Below, piece by piece: positions 1 through 9,274 of a stretch of DNA of 54,149 nt. The DNA comes from Rhodobacterales bacterium (GTDB lineage: Bacteria; Pseudomonadota; Alphaproteobacteria; Rhodobacterales; Rhodobacteraceae). The translations under genes were made by a program, and so were the position numbers. Positions within the stretch are counted from its first letter, which is position 1; each line of letters begins with the position of its first letter. Where the stretch lies: NCBI GenBank assembly GCA_025362795.1, contig JANYFE010000033.1, positions 1 through 54,149 of the forward strand. The letters are read 5' to 3'. The notes under the pieces are model-generated. The model worked only from the letters and a program-made list of their open reading frames with translations, did not search any database and had not been told where the DNA came from.

Positions 1-120
1 CCTCCTCACACCTTGAATGCCGGGCTGTGGTTCCGGCGCGGTCGTCTCGTCATGGTCATCTCCTCGCATGCGGCAATCATGCCGTTGTTGCGCGGAAAAT
101 CCACTTATCCCAACTGTTCA
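1..120 (-). mobile_element. IS3-family element end with broken orfA start
   Basis: Read leftward, an ATG at 59 behind a GAGGAG ribosome binding site opens a 17-residue frame that contains TRRPRRNHSPAFK, the typical N-terminus of IS3-family OrfA (the helix-turn-helix subunit). It stops at a TGA at 8-6, where OrfA normally runs on, so this copy is broken or rearranged. The sequence upstream of that ATG, up to about position 120, would be the element's left end; a TGAACAG reading leftward from 120 could be the terminal base pairs. The rest lies outside the window. The exact boundary with the flanking dehydrogenase gene, between 120 and 138, is inferred. Confidence 0.6.
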
Positions 121-138
121 GTTTTCCCGAACCACCTC

Positions 139-837
139 TCACAGGGCATCGGCTTTGCGGTGGCACACCGCATGTCGGCCTCAGGGGCACATGTCGCCAT
201 TTGGGACCGCGACGAGGCCCTTGCCCGCGCTGCCGCCGACGCGCTGGGGCCCGATGCTCGGGCCTATGGTGTTGATATCACCGATGGACCTGCTCTTGAG
301 GCCGCTGCAGCTGCTACCCGCGCGGCGCAAGGCCCGATTGCAATACTTGTCACCAGTGCTGGGATTGCGGGCAATAATGCCAAAGTTGTCGACTATGATC
401 CGGCCGAGTGGCAGCGTATTCTTGATATTAACCTGACCGGCACTTTTAACACGTGCCGCGCTGTACTGCCGCAGATGGTGGCGCAGAACTATGGGCGCAT
501 AGTCACCGTCGCCTCGATCGCCGGCAAAGAGGGCAACCCGAATGCCGGGGCCTATTCGGCGTCAAAAGGCGGTGTGATCGCGCTGACCAAGTCGATGGGC
601 AAAGAACATGCCGCGCAGAATATTGCCGTGAACTGCGTGACCCCGGCGACCGCCAAGACACGGATTCTGGACACGCTGACCTCTGAATTTATCGCCTATA
701 TGCTATCGCGCATTCCTCGCGCCCGGTTTTTGGATGTGGAGGAGGCCGCAAGTATGATCACATGGCTGTGCAGCGCCGAGAATTCCTTTACCACGGGCGG
801 GGTGTTCGACCTGTCCGGCGGACGCGCCACGTATTGA
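139..837 (+). pseudogene. short-chain dehydrogenase/reductase, 5'-truncated by IS element
   Basis: The frame encodes the body of a classical NAD(P)-dependent SDR: the end of the Gly-rich cofactor loop (QGIG), the NNAG-equivalent region (TSAGIAGN), the catalytic Ser, then YSASK with catalytic Tyr and Lys, and a C-terminal TGGVFDLSGG. The first beta strand and the TGxxx half of the TGxxxGIG motif are missing. In their place the open frame continues into the end of an IS3-family element read backwards, so an ATG at position 13 would give a chimera. The most likely reading is that transposon insertion removed the start. The C-terminal half resembles sugar- or polyol-type SDRs, but the substrate cannot be told. 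Confidence 0.75.
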
Positions 838-1366
838 GATAAGGCCGATCTCGCGGCGTTTGACAGGCAGGCGACGGATTTTTGCAGCATCCGGTTCCAT
901 CGTCAGTTCGCGTTGGTAAACTTTTTGCTCGCAAGGAACCAAGGGGCGTTTCGAAGTTTCTTGTCACATTGTCCACAGCGATGCCGATGTCTGGCCTGAT
1001 GCGGTTGAATGCCAATGGAACTTCGGTCGGCCTTGATGCGGTTTGTTTTGATATCACCAGCCGCTATCGAGGCTGCCTGTCTGACCGCAGTGCAAGTCCA
1101 GCGTCTGCACCATTTGTGGCTGGGTCGCTCGGGCCGCGAGCGACCGTTAGGTGCGGCGTTTGGACATGCTATGGTCCCGCGTCCCAGAAAATTCTTGGCG
1201 AATGTTACTGCGACGAACCGCTGCGAAATTGTCAACCGGCCTATGCATCGCGCATTAACTTCGACGATCCGAAGTTTCCAGATCTGGTTGAAATGGGGAG
1301 GGCCGAGACCAGACAACGTTTTGTGACAGGGTCGGCGCCCGCCGTATTGATTAGGGCCGTCGTCCT
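838..1366. other. gene-free stretch
   Basis: About 530 bases between the truncated dehydrogenase and the 3' end of dnaE2. Open frames exist on both strands, but none has a recognisable domain, a good ribosome binding site or consistent codon use. It may be decayed sequence linked to the adjacent IS element; I see no terminator or RNA gene. Confidence 0.4.
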
Positions 1367-4300
1367 TCAATGGAAATCTCGACTTGGGAACAACTTCTTA
1401 GCCTGCTCCCTGGGATGGTGGGCAGACGATCTGACGCTGCCACCCACCGGCCGTCTGGCTTCATCCGCCCGCCCGTCATTCGCGTCGATGATCCCCGGGC
1501 GTCCCAAGGTCGCCAGCAGCGGTGAGACATCCTCGACCCGTTCGGCGATCAGGTGGACCACCGGCCCGTCGCGCTCAATTCGGCCCGTTACCCGGACCAG
1601 CCTCCCGGCGATCACGGCCTTGCGGAAGGTCTCGTAGACTTTCTGCCAGACCACCACATTTGCGGTACCCGTCTCATCCTCCAGCGTCAGGAAGATCACA
1701 CCAGAGGCAGTGCCCGGGCGTTGACGGGTGATGACGAGACCGGTGACGGTGACGCGGCCCGTTGTCTCGGTCAGCCGGTCATGCGGCAGACTTTCTGGCA
1801 ACCTGGGCCGCAACAGTTCCATCGGATGCGCCCGCAAGGAAAGGCGCAGCGACAGGTAATCTTCGATCACTTCCTGGCCCAAGGTCATCTGCGGCAGGGT
1901 GACACCCGGCTCAGTCCCACCCTCCCCATCTGGGCCAAACAGCGGCAGCGGGGCAGGGGCCTTCAACGCCTTGGCCGCCCAAAGCGCATCGCGACGGGTC
2001 AAACCAAGCGCGGCAAAGGCGTCCGCTTCGGCCAGACGCTCCAGCGTGTCAGGACGCACGCCTGCCCTGCGCCAGAGACTTTCAACATCGGGATAGCCGT
2101 TCCCCCGCGCACCCGCGATCCATGAAGCGTCCTCTTCGCGCATGCCCTTGATCTGGCGGAAGCCAAGCCGCAGAGCCAGTGCGCCATCGGGGCGTATTTC
2201 CAGCGTGCAATCCCAGACCGAATGGTTGACCGAGATTGGCCGGACCTCGACCCCGTGATCTCGGGCATCGCGCACCAATTGGGCAGGGGCATAAAAGCCC
2301 ATTGGCTGACTGTTCAGAAGGGCGCATGTGAAAACCGCCTGATGATGGCATTTGAGCCAGGCCGAGATATAGACCAGCCGCGCAAAACTGGCAGCATGGG
2401 ATTCAGGAAAGCCATAACTGCCAAAGCCTTCAATCTGGGCAAAACAGCGCGCCGCGAAATCGGCGTCATAACCGCGGGCCAGCATGCCAGAAACAAAGCG
2501 ATCGCGGAACGAGCCGATCGTGCCCATGCGCTTGAACGTGGCAAGGCTGCGGCGCAAACGATCTGCCTCGGATGGCGTAAAACCCGCGGCGACCACAGCA
2601 ATCTGCATCGCCTGTTCCTGAAACAGCGGCACGCCATAGGTGCGGGCCAGCACCTCCATCAAGGCGGGGCCAAGGTCTTCGACTTTTTCTCGCCCCATGC
2701 GACGGTTGATGAACGGATGCACCATGCCGCCCTGGATCGGACCGGGGCGCACGATGGCAACCTCGCAGACCAGATCGTAGAAGACGCGCGGCCGCATCCG
2801 GGGCAGGAAATTCAGCTGCGCCCGGCTTTCCACCTGAAACACCCCGATGGCATCGGCGCGGCAGAGCATGTCGTAGATCGGCGTATCCTCGGGTGGCACA
2901 TTGGCCAGCGTCAGCTTTTGGCCGCGATGGTCGGCCAGCAGGGTAAAGGCTTTGCGAATGCAAGTCAGCATACCCAAGGCGAGGATGTCGACCTTCAAAA
3001 GGCCAAGCGCATCGATGTCATCCTTATCCCATTCGATGATGGTGCGATCCTCCATCGCGGCATTCTCGATGGGGCACAGTTCGTCCAGGCGACCATGGGT
3101 GATAACAAAGCCGCCGACATGCTGGCTCAGGTGACGGGGAAAGCCAATGATCTCGCCGATCAGTTTGGTGGCGAGCGTCACGCGGTGGTCGGTCGGGTTC
3201 AGCCCCGCATCGCGCAGCCGGTCATCACCGGGGGCGGCCGAGGACCAACCCCAGATCTGCCCGGACAGGCGTGCGACCACGTCCTGGCTTAGCCCCATCA
3301 CCTTGCCGACCTCGCGGATCGCGGCGCGGGAGCGGAAGTGGATGACGGTGGCGGTCAGCCCGGCCCGCTCGCGGCCGTAACGGGCGTAGATCCACTGGAT
3401 CACCTCTTCGCGGCGTTCATGTTCGAAATCGACATCAATGTCCGGCGGTTCGCCGCGTTCCTTGCTGATGAAGCGTTCGAAGATCAGGGTGATGCTCTCG
3501 GGCGGCACTTCAGTGATACCCAACAGAAAACAGACCACCGAATTGGCGGCCGAGCCGCGCCCCTGACAGAGGATGCCCTTTGATCGGGCGAATTGCACGA
3601 TGTCATGCACGGTCAGGAAATAGGATGCGTATTCCACTTCGCGGATCAGGGTCAGTTCCTTTTCCACCCGGTGGACAATCTTGGGCGGCGGGCCATCGGG
3701 GTAGCGCCAATGCAGGCCCGCACGGGTCAGGCGTTCCAGCCTGGCCTGTGCCGGTTCGCCATCTTGCGCCTCATCGGGGTATTTATAGCGCAGGTCGTTC
3801 AGCCGAAAGGCGCAGCGGTCGGCAATCTCGACCGTGCGGCGCAGAGCAGCGGGATGGCGATGGAACAGTCGCGCCATCTCGCCGGCAGACTTGAGGCGGC
3901 GTTCGCCATTGGCCAGACGCCGCTCACCGATGCTGTCGATGGTGCAACCCTCGCGCAGGCAGGTCAGCACATCGGCCAGGGGGCGCCGGGCGGAACGGTG
4001 CATGAGCACATCACCCACGGCGACCATCGGCAGGTTGGCCCCCTGCGCCAGCTGCGCCAGACGGTCGAGGCGGGTCTGATCGCGACCATCGTAGCGGGGG
4101 GCGGCACCCAAAAAGCACTGGCTGGGGAACGTGCGGGCGAGTGCCAGCAGATCGGCGCGGGTGGTCTTGGGGCTCGCGTCCTCCAGCGGGTCGGGCGGCA
4201 GGGCGATCAGGATCATGCCTTGGCCCCAGTCAGTCAGATCGGCACGGTGCAGGTGGCATTCGCCCTTGGGGGCGCGGCGCTTGCCCAGCGACAGAAGGCG

Positions 4301-4723
4301 GGTCAGACGGGACCAGGCCCCCAGGTCACGCGGCAAGGCCAACCATTCAACGGCACTATCGGTCAGCGCCAGCCGAGCGCCGGGGATCAGCTTGGGCAAA
4401 GGCAAATCGGGCAGGATTGGCGAATCGGTATCGCCGGTGAAATGCGGCACGGTCTGGCGGCTGGAATGGTCGGTCACACGTTGCGAGCGGATCATCGGGC
4501 CATCTTGCGTCGCCGCGGTTGAGGAGAGGGCCTCGGTCCGCAGACGGGTGAGTTCCTTCAGCGCCGAATAGGCCCGCACCACGCCCGCCACCGAATTGCG
4601 ATCAGTGATGGCGATGGCGGCAAGGCCCAGTTCCGCCGCGCGAGTGACCAGTTCTTCGGGATGCGAAGCCCCGGTCAGGAATGTGAAGTTCGAGGTGACG
4701 CAAAGCTCGGCATAGATCGTCAT
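1367..4723 (-). CDS. dnaE2: error-prone DNA polymerase DnaE2
   Basis: This is a C-family polymerase alpha-subunit paralogue that carries out mutagenic translesion synthesis with ImuA and ImuB. The 1118-residue product opens with a PHP domain (SNFTFLTGASHPEE). The palm holds PPDIDVDF with the catalytic aspartates, and a C-terminal OB fold (about 960-1040) precedes the characteristic end SRDFH. The frame extends 37 codons upstream, but the ATG at 4723 begins the family-typical MTIYAEL and overlaps the imuB stop as ATGA, so translation is probably coupled. It is the last gene of the leftward SRAP-imuA-imuB-dnaE2 operon and is expected to be SOS-induced from the LexA box near 7446. Confidence 0.95.
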   Translation of the reverse strand: MTIYAELCVTSNFTFLTGASHPEELVTRAAELGLAAIAITDRNSVAGVVRAYSALKELTRLRTEALSSTAATQDGPMIRSQRVTDHSSRQTVPHFTGDTDSPILPDLPLPKLIPGARLALTDSAVEWLALPRDLGAWSRLTRLLSLGKRRAPKGECHLHRADLTDWGQGMILIALPPDPLEDASPKTTRADLLALARTFPSQCFLGAAPRYDGRDQTRLDRLAQLAQGANLPMVAVGDVLMHRSARRPLADVLTCLREGCTIDSIGERRLANGERRLKSAGEMARLFHRHPAALRRTVEIADRCAFRLNDLRYKYPDEAQDGEPAQARLERLTRAGLHWRYPDGPPPKIVHRVEKELTLIREVEYASYFLTVHDIVQFARSKGILCQGRGSAANSVVCFLLGITEVPPESITLIFERFISKERGEPPDIDVDFEHERREEVIQWIYARYGRERAGLTATVIHFRSRAAIREVGKVMGLSQDVVARLSGQIWGWSSAAPGDDRLRDAGLNPTDHRVTLATKLIGEIIGFPRHLSQHVGGFVITHGRLDELCPIENAAMEDRTIIEWDKDDIDALGLLKVDILALGMLTCIRKAFTLLADHRGQKLTLANVPPEDTPIYDMLCRADAIGVFQVESRAQLNFLPRMRPRVFYDLVCEVAIVRPGPIQGGMVHPFINRRMGREKVEDLGPALMEVLARTYGVPLFQEQAMQIAVVAAGFTPSEADRLRRSLATFKRMGTIGSFRDRFVSGMLARGYDADFAARCFAQIEGFGSYGFPESHAASFARLVYISAWLKCHHQAVFTCALLNSQPMGFYAPAQLVRDARDHGVEVRPISVNHSVWDCTLEIRPDGALALRLGFRQIKGMREEDASWIAGARGNGYPDVESLWRRAGVRPDTLERLAEADAFAALGLTRRDALWAAKALKAPAPLPLFGPDGEGGTEPGVTLPQMTLGQEVIEDYLSLRLSLRAHPMELLRPRLPESLPHDRLTETTGRVTVTGLVITRQRPGTASGVIFLTLEDETGTANVVVWQKVYETFRKAVIAGRLVRVTGRIERDGPVVHLIAERVEDVSPLLATLGRPGIIDANDGRADEARRPVGGSVRSSAHHPREQAKKLFPSRDFH

Positions 4724-6216
4724 GCGAACTCTCCCTGCACATACCAGTTTTGGGCTTCTGGCCCCGACCACCCTTGCGCCTGCGGGGTCAGGAACAGCCA
4801 AAGGCGCGGGCCTTCGGTGGTCTCGATCCGCCAATAGTCACGCAGACCGCTGCGCCAGGCTGGATCGTCGAACCACCATTCCGGCGTGATCCGTTCCGGC
4901 CCCGTCGCTCTCAGGGTTGTGAAGCGCATGCGCCGCCAGCGAAAACTGGCAGGCGGGGTGCCGCAGGCAGCTGCGACATGTTCGGGCGGAAACAGCGTGA
5001 TCGGTCGCCGCGTTCCGGCGCGATGCGGTGCGGGTTCGGGTATCGTATAAGCGGCAGGGCTCAGAACAAAGCTGCGCTCCGGGATCAGGCTTTCGGCGGG
5101 CAACAGACGCAGCACCCGGTCAAAGCCGATCCGGTTGCCAAGCGAGGACAGAAGATCTGCCAGCGCGTCGTCGTGGCGCAGGGCTGGACCGCCGCCAGTC
5201 TGCTCTGGGGCCATCGCTTCGGTCAGCGGCGCCGACAGCCGCAGCGCGTCGATACCAAAGCTGGAGTCGATTTCGTCAACGCCCTTGGCAAACAGCGCGG
5301 CGATCCGCTTTGGATCGCGCATCGGGCGGGCCAGACCGATCTCGACCTGCACTGTGCCGCGATCGACACGCCGCAACTCCAACCGCACCCGTCGCGCACC
5401 TTTTCGGTGGACGGCAAGTTTGTCGCAAAGCCGGTCCAACAGGCGCGACAGGCCCGCCATGACATCGGATTGCAGGCCGATTGGGTCTGGTAGCGTCATC
5501 CGCACCCCGAAGTGCGGGGCTTCCGGTTCTGCAGCGACCGGCTCTGCCTGCGCCCCAAGTGCCTGATCCAGCCGCAGCACCAGTCCCCGCCCGAAGCGCC
5601 GGGCCAAAGGCGCACGCGGCAGCGGGATCAGATCGGCGATCCGCGACAGGCCCATGCGGGCGAGGGCCTCAGCGGTGTCTTGATCGACGCGCAGCGCTGT
5701 GACCGGCAGCCGTCCGATGCCCTCGGCCAGCCGCCCCTCCGCCACGATGCCACCGCCGTGGCGGGCCAGCGCATGGGCAGCCCCCCGCGTTCCGGCGATG
5801 GCGCTGACGGCTGCCAGCCCGGCGCGTTCCAGCCTGGCCTGCAGGTCGTCGCGCAGGTCCTCCTCGCCCCCAAACAGATGCGGCACGCCGGAAATGTCGG
5901 CCATCAGTCCGTCCACGCCATCGGTTCCGACCATCGGCCCATAGCGGCCTGCCCAGCGGCGCAGATTGGCCAGTGCGGTTGACTCGCGTGCCAAATCGGC
6001 AGGCCGGGTGGCAAGTTCGGGGCAGATCGCGCGGGCATCGGCGAGGGCCATGCCGCGCACCAGACCCCGACCTGTCGCACTCCAGTTCACGCAATGCAGG
6101 TGATCGGCATTGCCCGATCGGTGGGTCAGGGCAAACGGCCCCTCAACGGGGCGGTTCCGCAGGCTCGTATCGCTCGCGAGTCTCGGAAACCATATGGAAA
6201 GCAGCCGACGCGCCAT
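4720..6216 (-). CDS. imuB: ImuB, Y-family polymerase-like mutasome protein
   Basis: ImuB is a Y-family polymerase homologue thought to act as the adaptor that docks DnaE2 and ImuA to the beta clamp, not as a polymerase. The 498-residue protein starts RRLLSIWFPRLASD, where an active Y-family enzyme would have its first catalytic Asp motif. DGLMADISGVPHLFGG (about 105-120) stands at the second metal-site region. A helix-hairpin-helix-like stretch (ARMGLSRIADLI) follows. Its start lies inside imuA, an overlap of 74 bases, and its stop overlaps the dnaE2 start. Absence of catalysis is a family inference supported by the altered first motif. Confidence 0.93.
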   Translation of the reverse strand: MARRLLSIWFPRLASDTSLRNRPVEGPFALTHRSGNADHLHCVNWSATGRGLVRGMALADARAICPELATRPADLARESTALANLRRWAGRYGPMVGTDGVDGLMADISGVPHLFGGEEDLRDDLQARLERAGLAAVSAIAGTRGAAHALARHGGGIVAEGRLAEGIGRLPVTALRVDQDTAEALARMGLSRIADLIPLPRAPLARRFGRGLVLRLDQALGAQAEPVAAEPEAPHFGVRMTLPDPIGLQSDVMAGLSRLLDRLCDKLAVHRKGARRVRLELRRVDRGTVQVEIGLARPMRDPKRIAALFAKGVDEIDSSFGIDALRLSAPLTEAMAPEQTGGGPALRHDDALADLLSSLGNRIGFDRVLRLLPAESLIPERSFVLSPAAYTIPEPAPHRAGTRRPITLFPPEHVAAACGTPPASFRWRRMRFTTLRATGPERITPEWWFDDPAWRSGLRDYWRIETTEGPRLWLFLTPQAQGWSGPEAQNWYVQGEFA

Positions 6217-6736
6217 TCCAGTTTACCATCCAACTTCCAAATGTTCCCTTTTTGTTCTTAGTAAGGATCCAATGATGCAGAGTCGAGTCCGCACCGGTGC
6301 TCGCCAGCGGTTCGCAAGCCCAACGGGTCTCGGTGGCATTGCAGCCAGCATCCTGGCGGATCAGTATCAGGCCGGTCGTACCTCCAGCCTCGGCAGCGAG
6401 TTGCAGACGCCGACCAGCGGTGAGGGACAACGGTTTCTCCGGTTCGGCGACAACCAGACTGACGGGCACGGTGCGCAACGCCTCTTCAACACACCAAAGA
6501 AGATCGGCTTCGCCCGCGGGGCGCAACAGGTGCAGCCGTTCGCCGACACCACGCGGCAGACCGCGCAGCATCGGCATCTCCGGCGCATGGGAGGGCAGGA
6601 TCCAGACCAATGGTCCGAGATGGCGCAGCGCCTGAAACAGCGCGAAGGTGCGGCGTCCCCGGCCTTCGGCCTCATGCATCCGCCCCTTGTGCAGGGTAAA
6701 GGCATCGCCAGACGGTGGCTCAGGCCGCATCCTCAT
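6143..6736 (-). CDS. imuA: ImuA, RecA-like mutasome protein
   Basis: A 197-residue protein of the short alphaproteobacterial ImuA type, a RecA-related factor needed for ImuB/DnaE2-dependent mutagenesis. Visible features are the opening GDAFTLHKGRMHEAEGRG, hydrophobic strands such as LGPLVWILPSHAPE and PVSLVVAEPEKPLSL, and TGLILIRQDA. I see no Walker A motif, as expected for this shortened type. The ATG at 6736 sits in the last codons of the SRAP gene (frames overlap by 17 bases). The 3' end overlaps imuB by 74 bases. Both overlaps point to one co-translated message. Confidence 0.88.
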   Translation of the reverse strand: MRMRPEPPSGDAFTLHKGRMHEAEGRGRRTFALFQALRHLGPLVWILPSHAPEMPMLRGLPRGVGERLHLLRPAGEADLLWCVEEALRTVPVSLVVAEPEKPLSLTAGRRLQLAAEAGGTTGLILIRQDAGCNATETRWACEPLASTGADSTLHHWILTKNKKGTFGSWMVNWNGASAAFHMVSETRERYEPAEPPR

Positions 6737-7400
6737 GCATCCCTTCTGCCACGATCTGCAACATCCCATCCGGCAAAGGCCGTTGCAGCCAAAGCGCGTC
6801 GGGCACGGGTGCCGTCAGCCATTTCCGCCACTCTTCGGGCTTGGTCAGGATCACGGGCATCGCCTTGGGATGGATGGGCGCCACTTCGCGGCCGGGGCTG
6901 CAGGTCAGAAAGCCGAACAGGTCCGCCGTCACAGTCCCCTCTTTCAGCTTGCGCACCGAGATCCATTCCGTGCGGATGCCCGCGAAGAAGGCCAGAGGCC
7001 GATCCGGGCCGAGGGCAAACCAGACCGGATGATTTCTAGGAGCATTCGCGCGGCTGTCGATCTCGGAAAAACTGGTGAAGGGCACGAGGCAGCGATTCTT
7101 AACTCCCAGCCAGCGTTTCCAATGAGAGGAGGTAACATTGCGGATGTTGGTCACGCCGGGATCAGTGCGTTTGCCTTCCAGAAACACCTGCGGCGTCGGC
7201 ATGCCCCAGCGGGCTTTGGTCAACTGCCAGCCGCCATTCGCACCATGCCGGATGATCGGCGCGACATAGTCCGGGAAAATGCCGGCCATGCTTGGCAGGT
7301 TGCCCACCAAGTCCTCGAACCCTTCATCATTTTCGACCATAGAGTCGAAAACATGCCGCATCGCGTCCTGACTCTTGGTTTGGGAATAGAGGTTGCACAT
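6720..7400 (-). CDS. SRAP (YedK/HMCES-type) abasic-site shield protein
   Basis: SRAP proteins crosslink covalently to abasic sites in single-stranded DNA through Cys2 and protect them from cleavage. The 226-residue product has Cys directly after the initiator Met (MCNLY), the conserved Asn near position 90 (TNIRN), a Glu in FTSFSEID (about 120) and the active-site His in IHPKAMPVIL (about 180). All key residues are present. It is the promoter-proximal gene of the mutasome operon, which fits the family's original link to SOS genes. A LexA box lies 39-53 bases upstream of the start. Confidence 0.92.
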   Translation of the reverse strand: MCNLYSQTKSQDAMRHVFDSMVENDEGFEDLVGNLPSMAGIFPDYVAPIIRHGANGGWQLTKARWGMPTPQVFLEGKRTDPGVTNIRNVTSSHWKRWLGVKNRCLVPFTSFSEIDSRANAPRNHPVWFALGPDRPLAFFAGIRTEWISVRKLKEGTVTADLFGFLTCSPGREVAPIHPKAMPVILTKPEEWRKWLTAPVPDALWLQRPLPDGMLQIVAEGMHEDAA

Positions 7401-7438
7401 GGGTTGATCCGGAATCGGGGCAGGTGAAGCATGATCGG

Positions 7439-7453
7439 GAACATTGCCAGAAC
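7439..7453 (-). promoter_or_regulatory. LexA (SOS) box
   Basis: The direct repeat GAAC-N7-GAAC (GTTC-N7-GTTC on the coding strand) matches the alphaproteobacterial LexA operator exactly. It lies 39-53 bases upstream of the SRAP start codon and would place all four genes of the SRAP-imuA-imuB-dnaE2 operon under SOS control. Confidence 0.9.
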
Positions 7454-7649
7454 ATAAGCGGCGAGGGAAGAGTTCCCTTTAGGGCGTGGTGAGGCAAGGG
7501 GCATAACCGGAAAGGCGTGTTTCCATCGGTTGACTTTGCAGGATTTCCAAACTGGCCTCAGCGTGGAACCCGAACGAGCGCAGATAGGGAGGTTCGGTGG
7601 CAATAAAACTGATACGCTTATTCAGCTGACACTTGGGACGGCCGTCAAC

Positions 7650-8150
7650 CCGGTGGTATTTACTCTGCGATATTGGTGGGGTGGTCGTATTTTCTGACTT
7701 CGCAAATCCGCGAAAATGTTTCTGCGCTCCGAAGTGATGTCACCGAGATTCGCGACACAACCCATGACAACACGCAATCCCTGGCTGACACGGACACAAG
7801 GCTGCACAGCGAAATTGGGGTGCTGGCTGCTCAGTTTTAGGGCAGCTCTGCACAGCTAGCCACAATCCCCGCCTCGGTTTCGGCGCTGCAATCCTCGGTC
7901 GATGCGATCACCCACGGTTTGACTTCACGCTACAAGAGCAGGCCGCATTTCAAACCTACGTTGTCACAAGACTGGGAGCGACGTCCTTGCACCCGTCAGC
8001 CTGCCCGCAGACTGGGGAAAAGCTCAGAGTGAAATCTTGCAGGAACTGAGTACTGGGAAAGACCCACTCAAGACATGGTTTGATTTTCTTAGGCGAAATC
8101 ACGCCCGGCTAGCCGGTTACAAGCCGCTTACTCCCACAGATGAATACGAA
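7650..8150 (+). pseudogene. decayed coiled-coil-like gene
   Basis: Three adjacent reading frames on the plus strand each give plausible protein for part of this stretch and then shift. The first (about 7660-7917) reads as polar heptad-like sequence (LRSDVTEIRDTTHDNTQSLA) and is cut by a TAG at 7838, after which the same frame resumes sensibly (PASVSALQSSVDAI). The second (about 7918-7985) contains LQEQAAFQTYVVTRLGA. The third (about 7983-8143) contains SEILQELSTGKDPLKTWFDF. Joined, they look like the C-terminal part of one protein damaged by one stop and two frameshifts. I do not recognise the family. Confidence 0.45.
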
Positions 8151-8199
8151 AAAGGGGGCTGGCGAATAATCGCTAACCCCTTGTTTTTAATTTATTTTT

Positions 8200-8274
8200 T
8201 GGCTCCGGCGGTAGGGATCGAACCTACGACCAATTGATTAACAGTCAACTGCTCTACCGCTGAGCTACGCCGGA
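8200..8274 (-). tRNA. tRNA-Asn (GTT anticodon)
   Basis: A 75-base cloverleaf including an encoded CCA. The acceptor stem TCCGGCG pairs with CGCCGGA, the D-arm is GCTC-AGCGGTA-GAGC, the anticodon loop CTGTTAA carries GTT, and the T-arm is GTAGG-TTCGATC-CCTAC. It stands alone between a decayed gene and a metallo-hydrolase gene. Confidence 0.97.
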
Positions 8275-8341
8275 ACACGGGCGTGCTATAGCAAGGGTGT
8301 CAGAGGGCGTAAAGGGGCAGCGTGAAGAAAGATTTGCTGCA

Positions 8342-9259
8342 TCAAAGCCAGCGGAACCGGGCTTCGGTCAATGGGCCCGGGTCGGGCCTGACGAGGTTGC
8401 GTGAGGTCAGGTCGATCAGGTGGGCCAGAACGTTGCGGGTGGCGGCGCGCAAAAGGACGGGCGGAGTGTCGCTGTAAATCAAGGCGGCAAGTTGGGCCGC
8501 CGCCGCAGGGCCAGTGTGGCGCAGGGTGTCCAGAATGGCGGCCTCACGCGCCAGCCGGTGCCTGATCAGATCGCCAATCCGCTGTGCCGGATTTTCGACC
8601 GGATCACCGTGACCGGGCAGAAACCTGCGCCAAGGACGCCCTGCAAGGCGGTTTAGGGCGGCCATATAGGCCGCCATATCGCCATCGGGTGGCGAGACCA
8701 GCGTGGTGGACCAAGCCATCACGTGATCTCCGGAAAACAACAGATCGCCCAGCGCAAATCCCAGATGGCATCCCATGTGGCCAGGAGTGTGCAGTGCCTC
8801 AATCGTCAGATCGTACTGGATCAGCGCCGCGCCATCGGGCAGCACATGATCCGGGCTAAAGGTGGGATCAATACCCTCATCGCCCGACAATCCCTCAGCC
8901 GCAAGGCGCTGCATGACTGGGCTGCGACCGGACGTGGCGGGACCGTATGCATAGGTTGTCGCCCCGGTTGCAGCAACGAGGCGTGGGATCAGGCCGGAAT
9001 GATCCAGATGGGCATGGGTCAGCAGAATGCGAGTGATCCGCTCTCCGGGGCCAAGCGAGGCCAGAATAGCAGACAGGTGGCTGTCCAGATTGGGGCCGGG
9101 GTCGATCACCACGACGTCCCCTTTGCCCAAAAGATAGGTGTTTGTGCCGCTGCCAGTCAGTGGCGCGCGGTTGTCGGCGCGGATCAGCCTGACATTGGGC
9201 TCGATTTGGACAACAGGCGGGACCAAGGGCGCATCGGCCTTTCCATGAGCGGCAGGCAT
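8342..9259 (-). CDS. metallo-beta-lactamase fold hydrolase, LACTB2-like
   Basis: A 305-residue MBL-fold hydrolase. The metal-binding motif is THAHLDHSG (about 80-88), followed by HTPGHMGCHLG and FSGDHVM, with a late PGHGDP. A C-terminal winged-helix-like region (about 230-305) matches LACTB2-type proteins, which in animals are endoribonucleases; bacterial members are mostly uncharacterised. The frame extends far upstream, but that part only mirrors the kinase gene on the other strand. I take the ATG at 9259, which leaves 15 bases to the divergent kinase start, so the two genes must share a very compact promoter region or depend on overlapping signals. Confidence 0.85.
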   Translation of the reverse strand: MPAAHGKADAPLVPPVVQIEPNVRLIRADNRAPLTGSGTNTYLLGKGDVVVIDPGPNLDSHLSAILASLGPGERITRILLTHAHLDHSGLIPRLVAATGATTYAYGPATSGRSPVMQRLAAEGLSGDEGIDPTFSPDHVLPDGAALIQYDLTIEALHTPGHMGCHLGFALGDLLFSGDHVMAWSTTLVSPPDGDMAAYMAALNRLAGRPWRRFLPGHGDPVENPAQRIGDLIRHRLAREAAILDTLRHTGPAAAAQLAALIYSDTPPVLLRAATRNVLAHLIDLTSRNLVRPDPGPLTEARFRWL

Positions 9260-9274
9260 GGTTAGGATCACGCC

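Noticed and set aside
2222-3292. Long plus-strand frame opposite dnaE2
   Set aside because: Shadow frame of a conserved polymerase gene.
8037-8237. 66-codon frame ending in VGIEPTTN
   Set aside because: The C-terminal part is translation of the tRNA-Asn gene, a familiar annotation artefact; only its first part may belong to the decayed gene.
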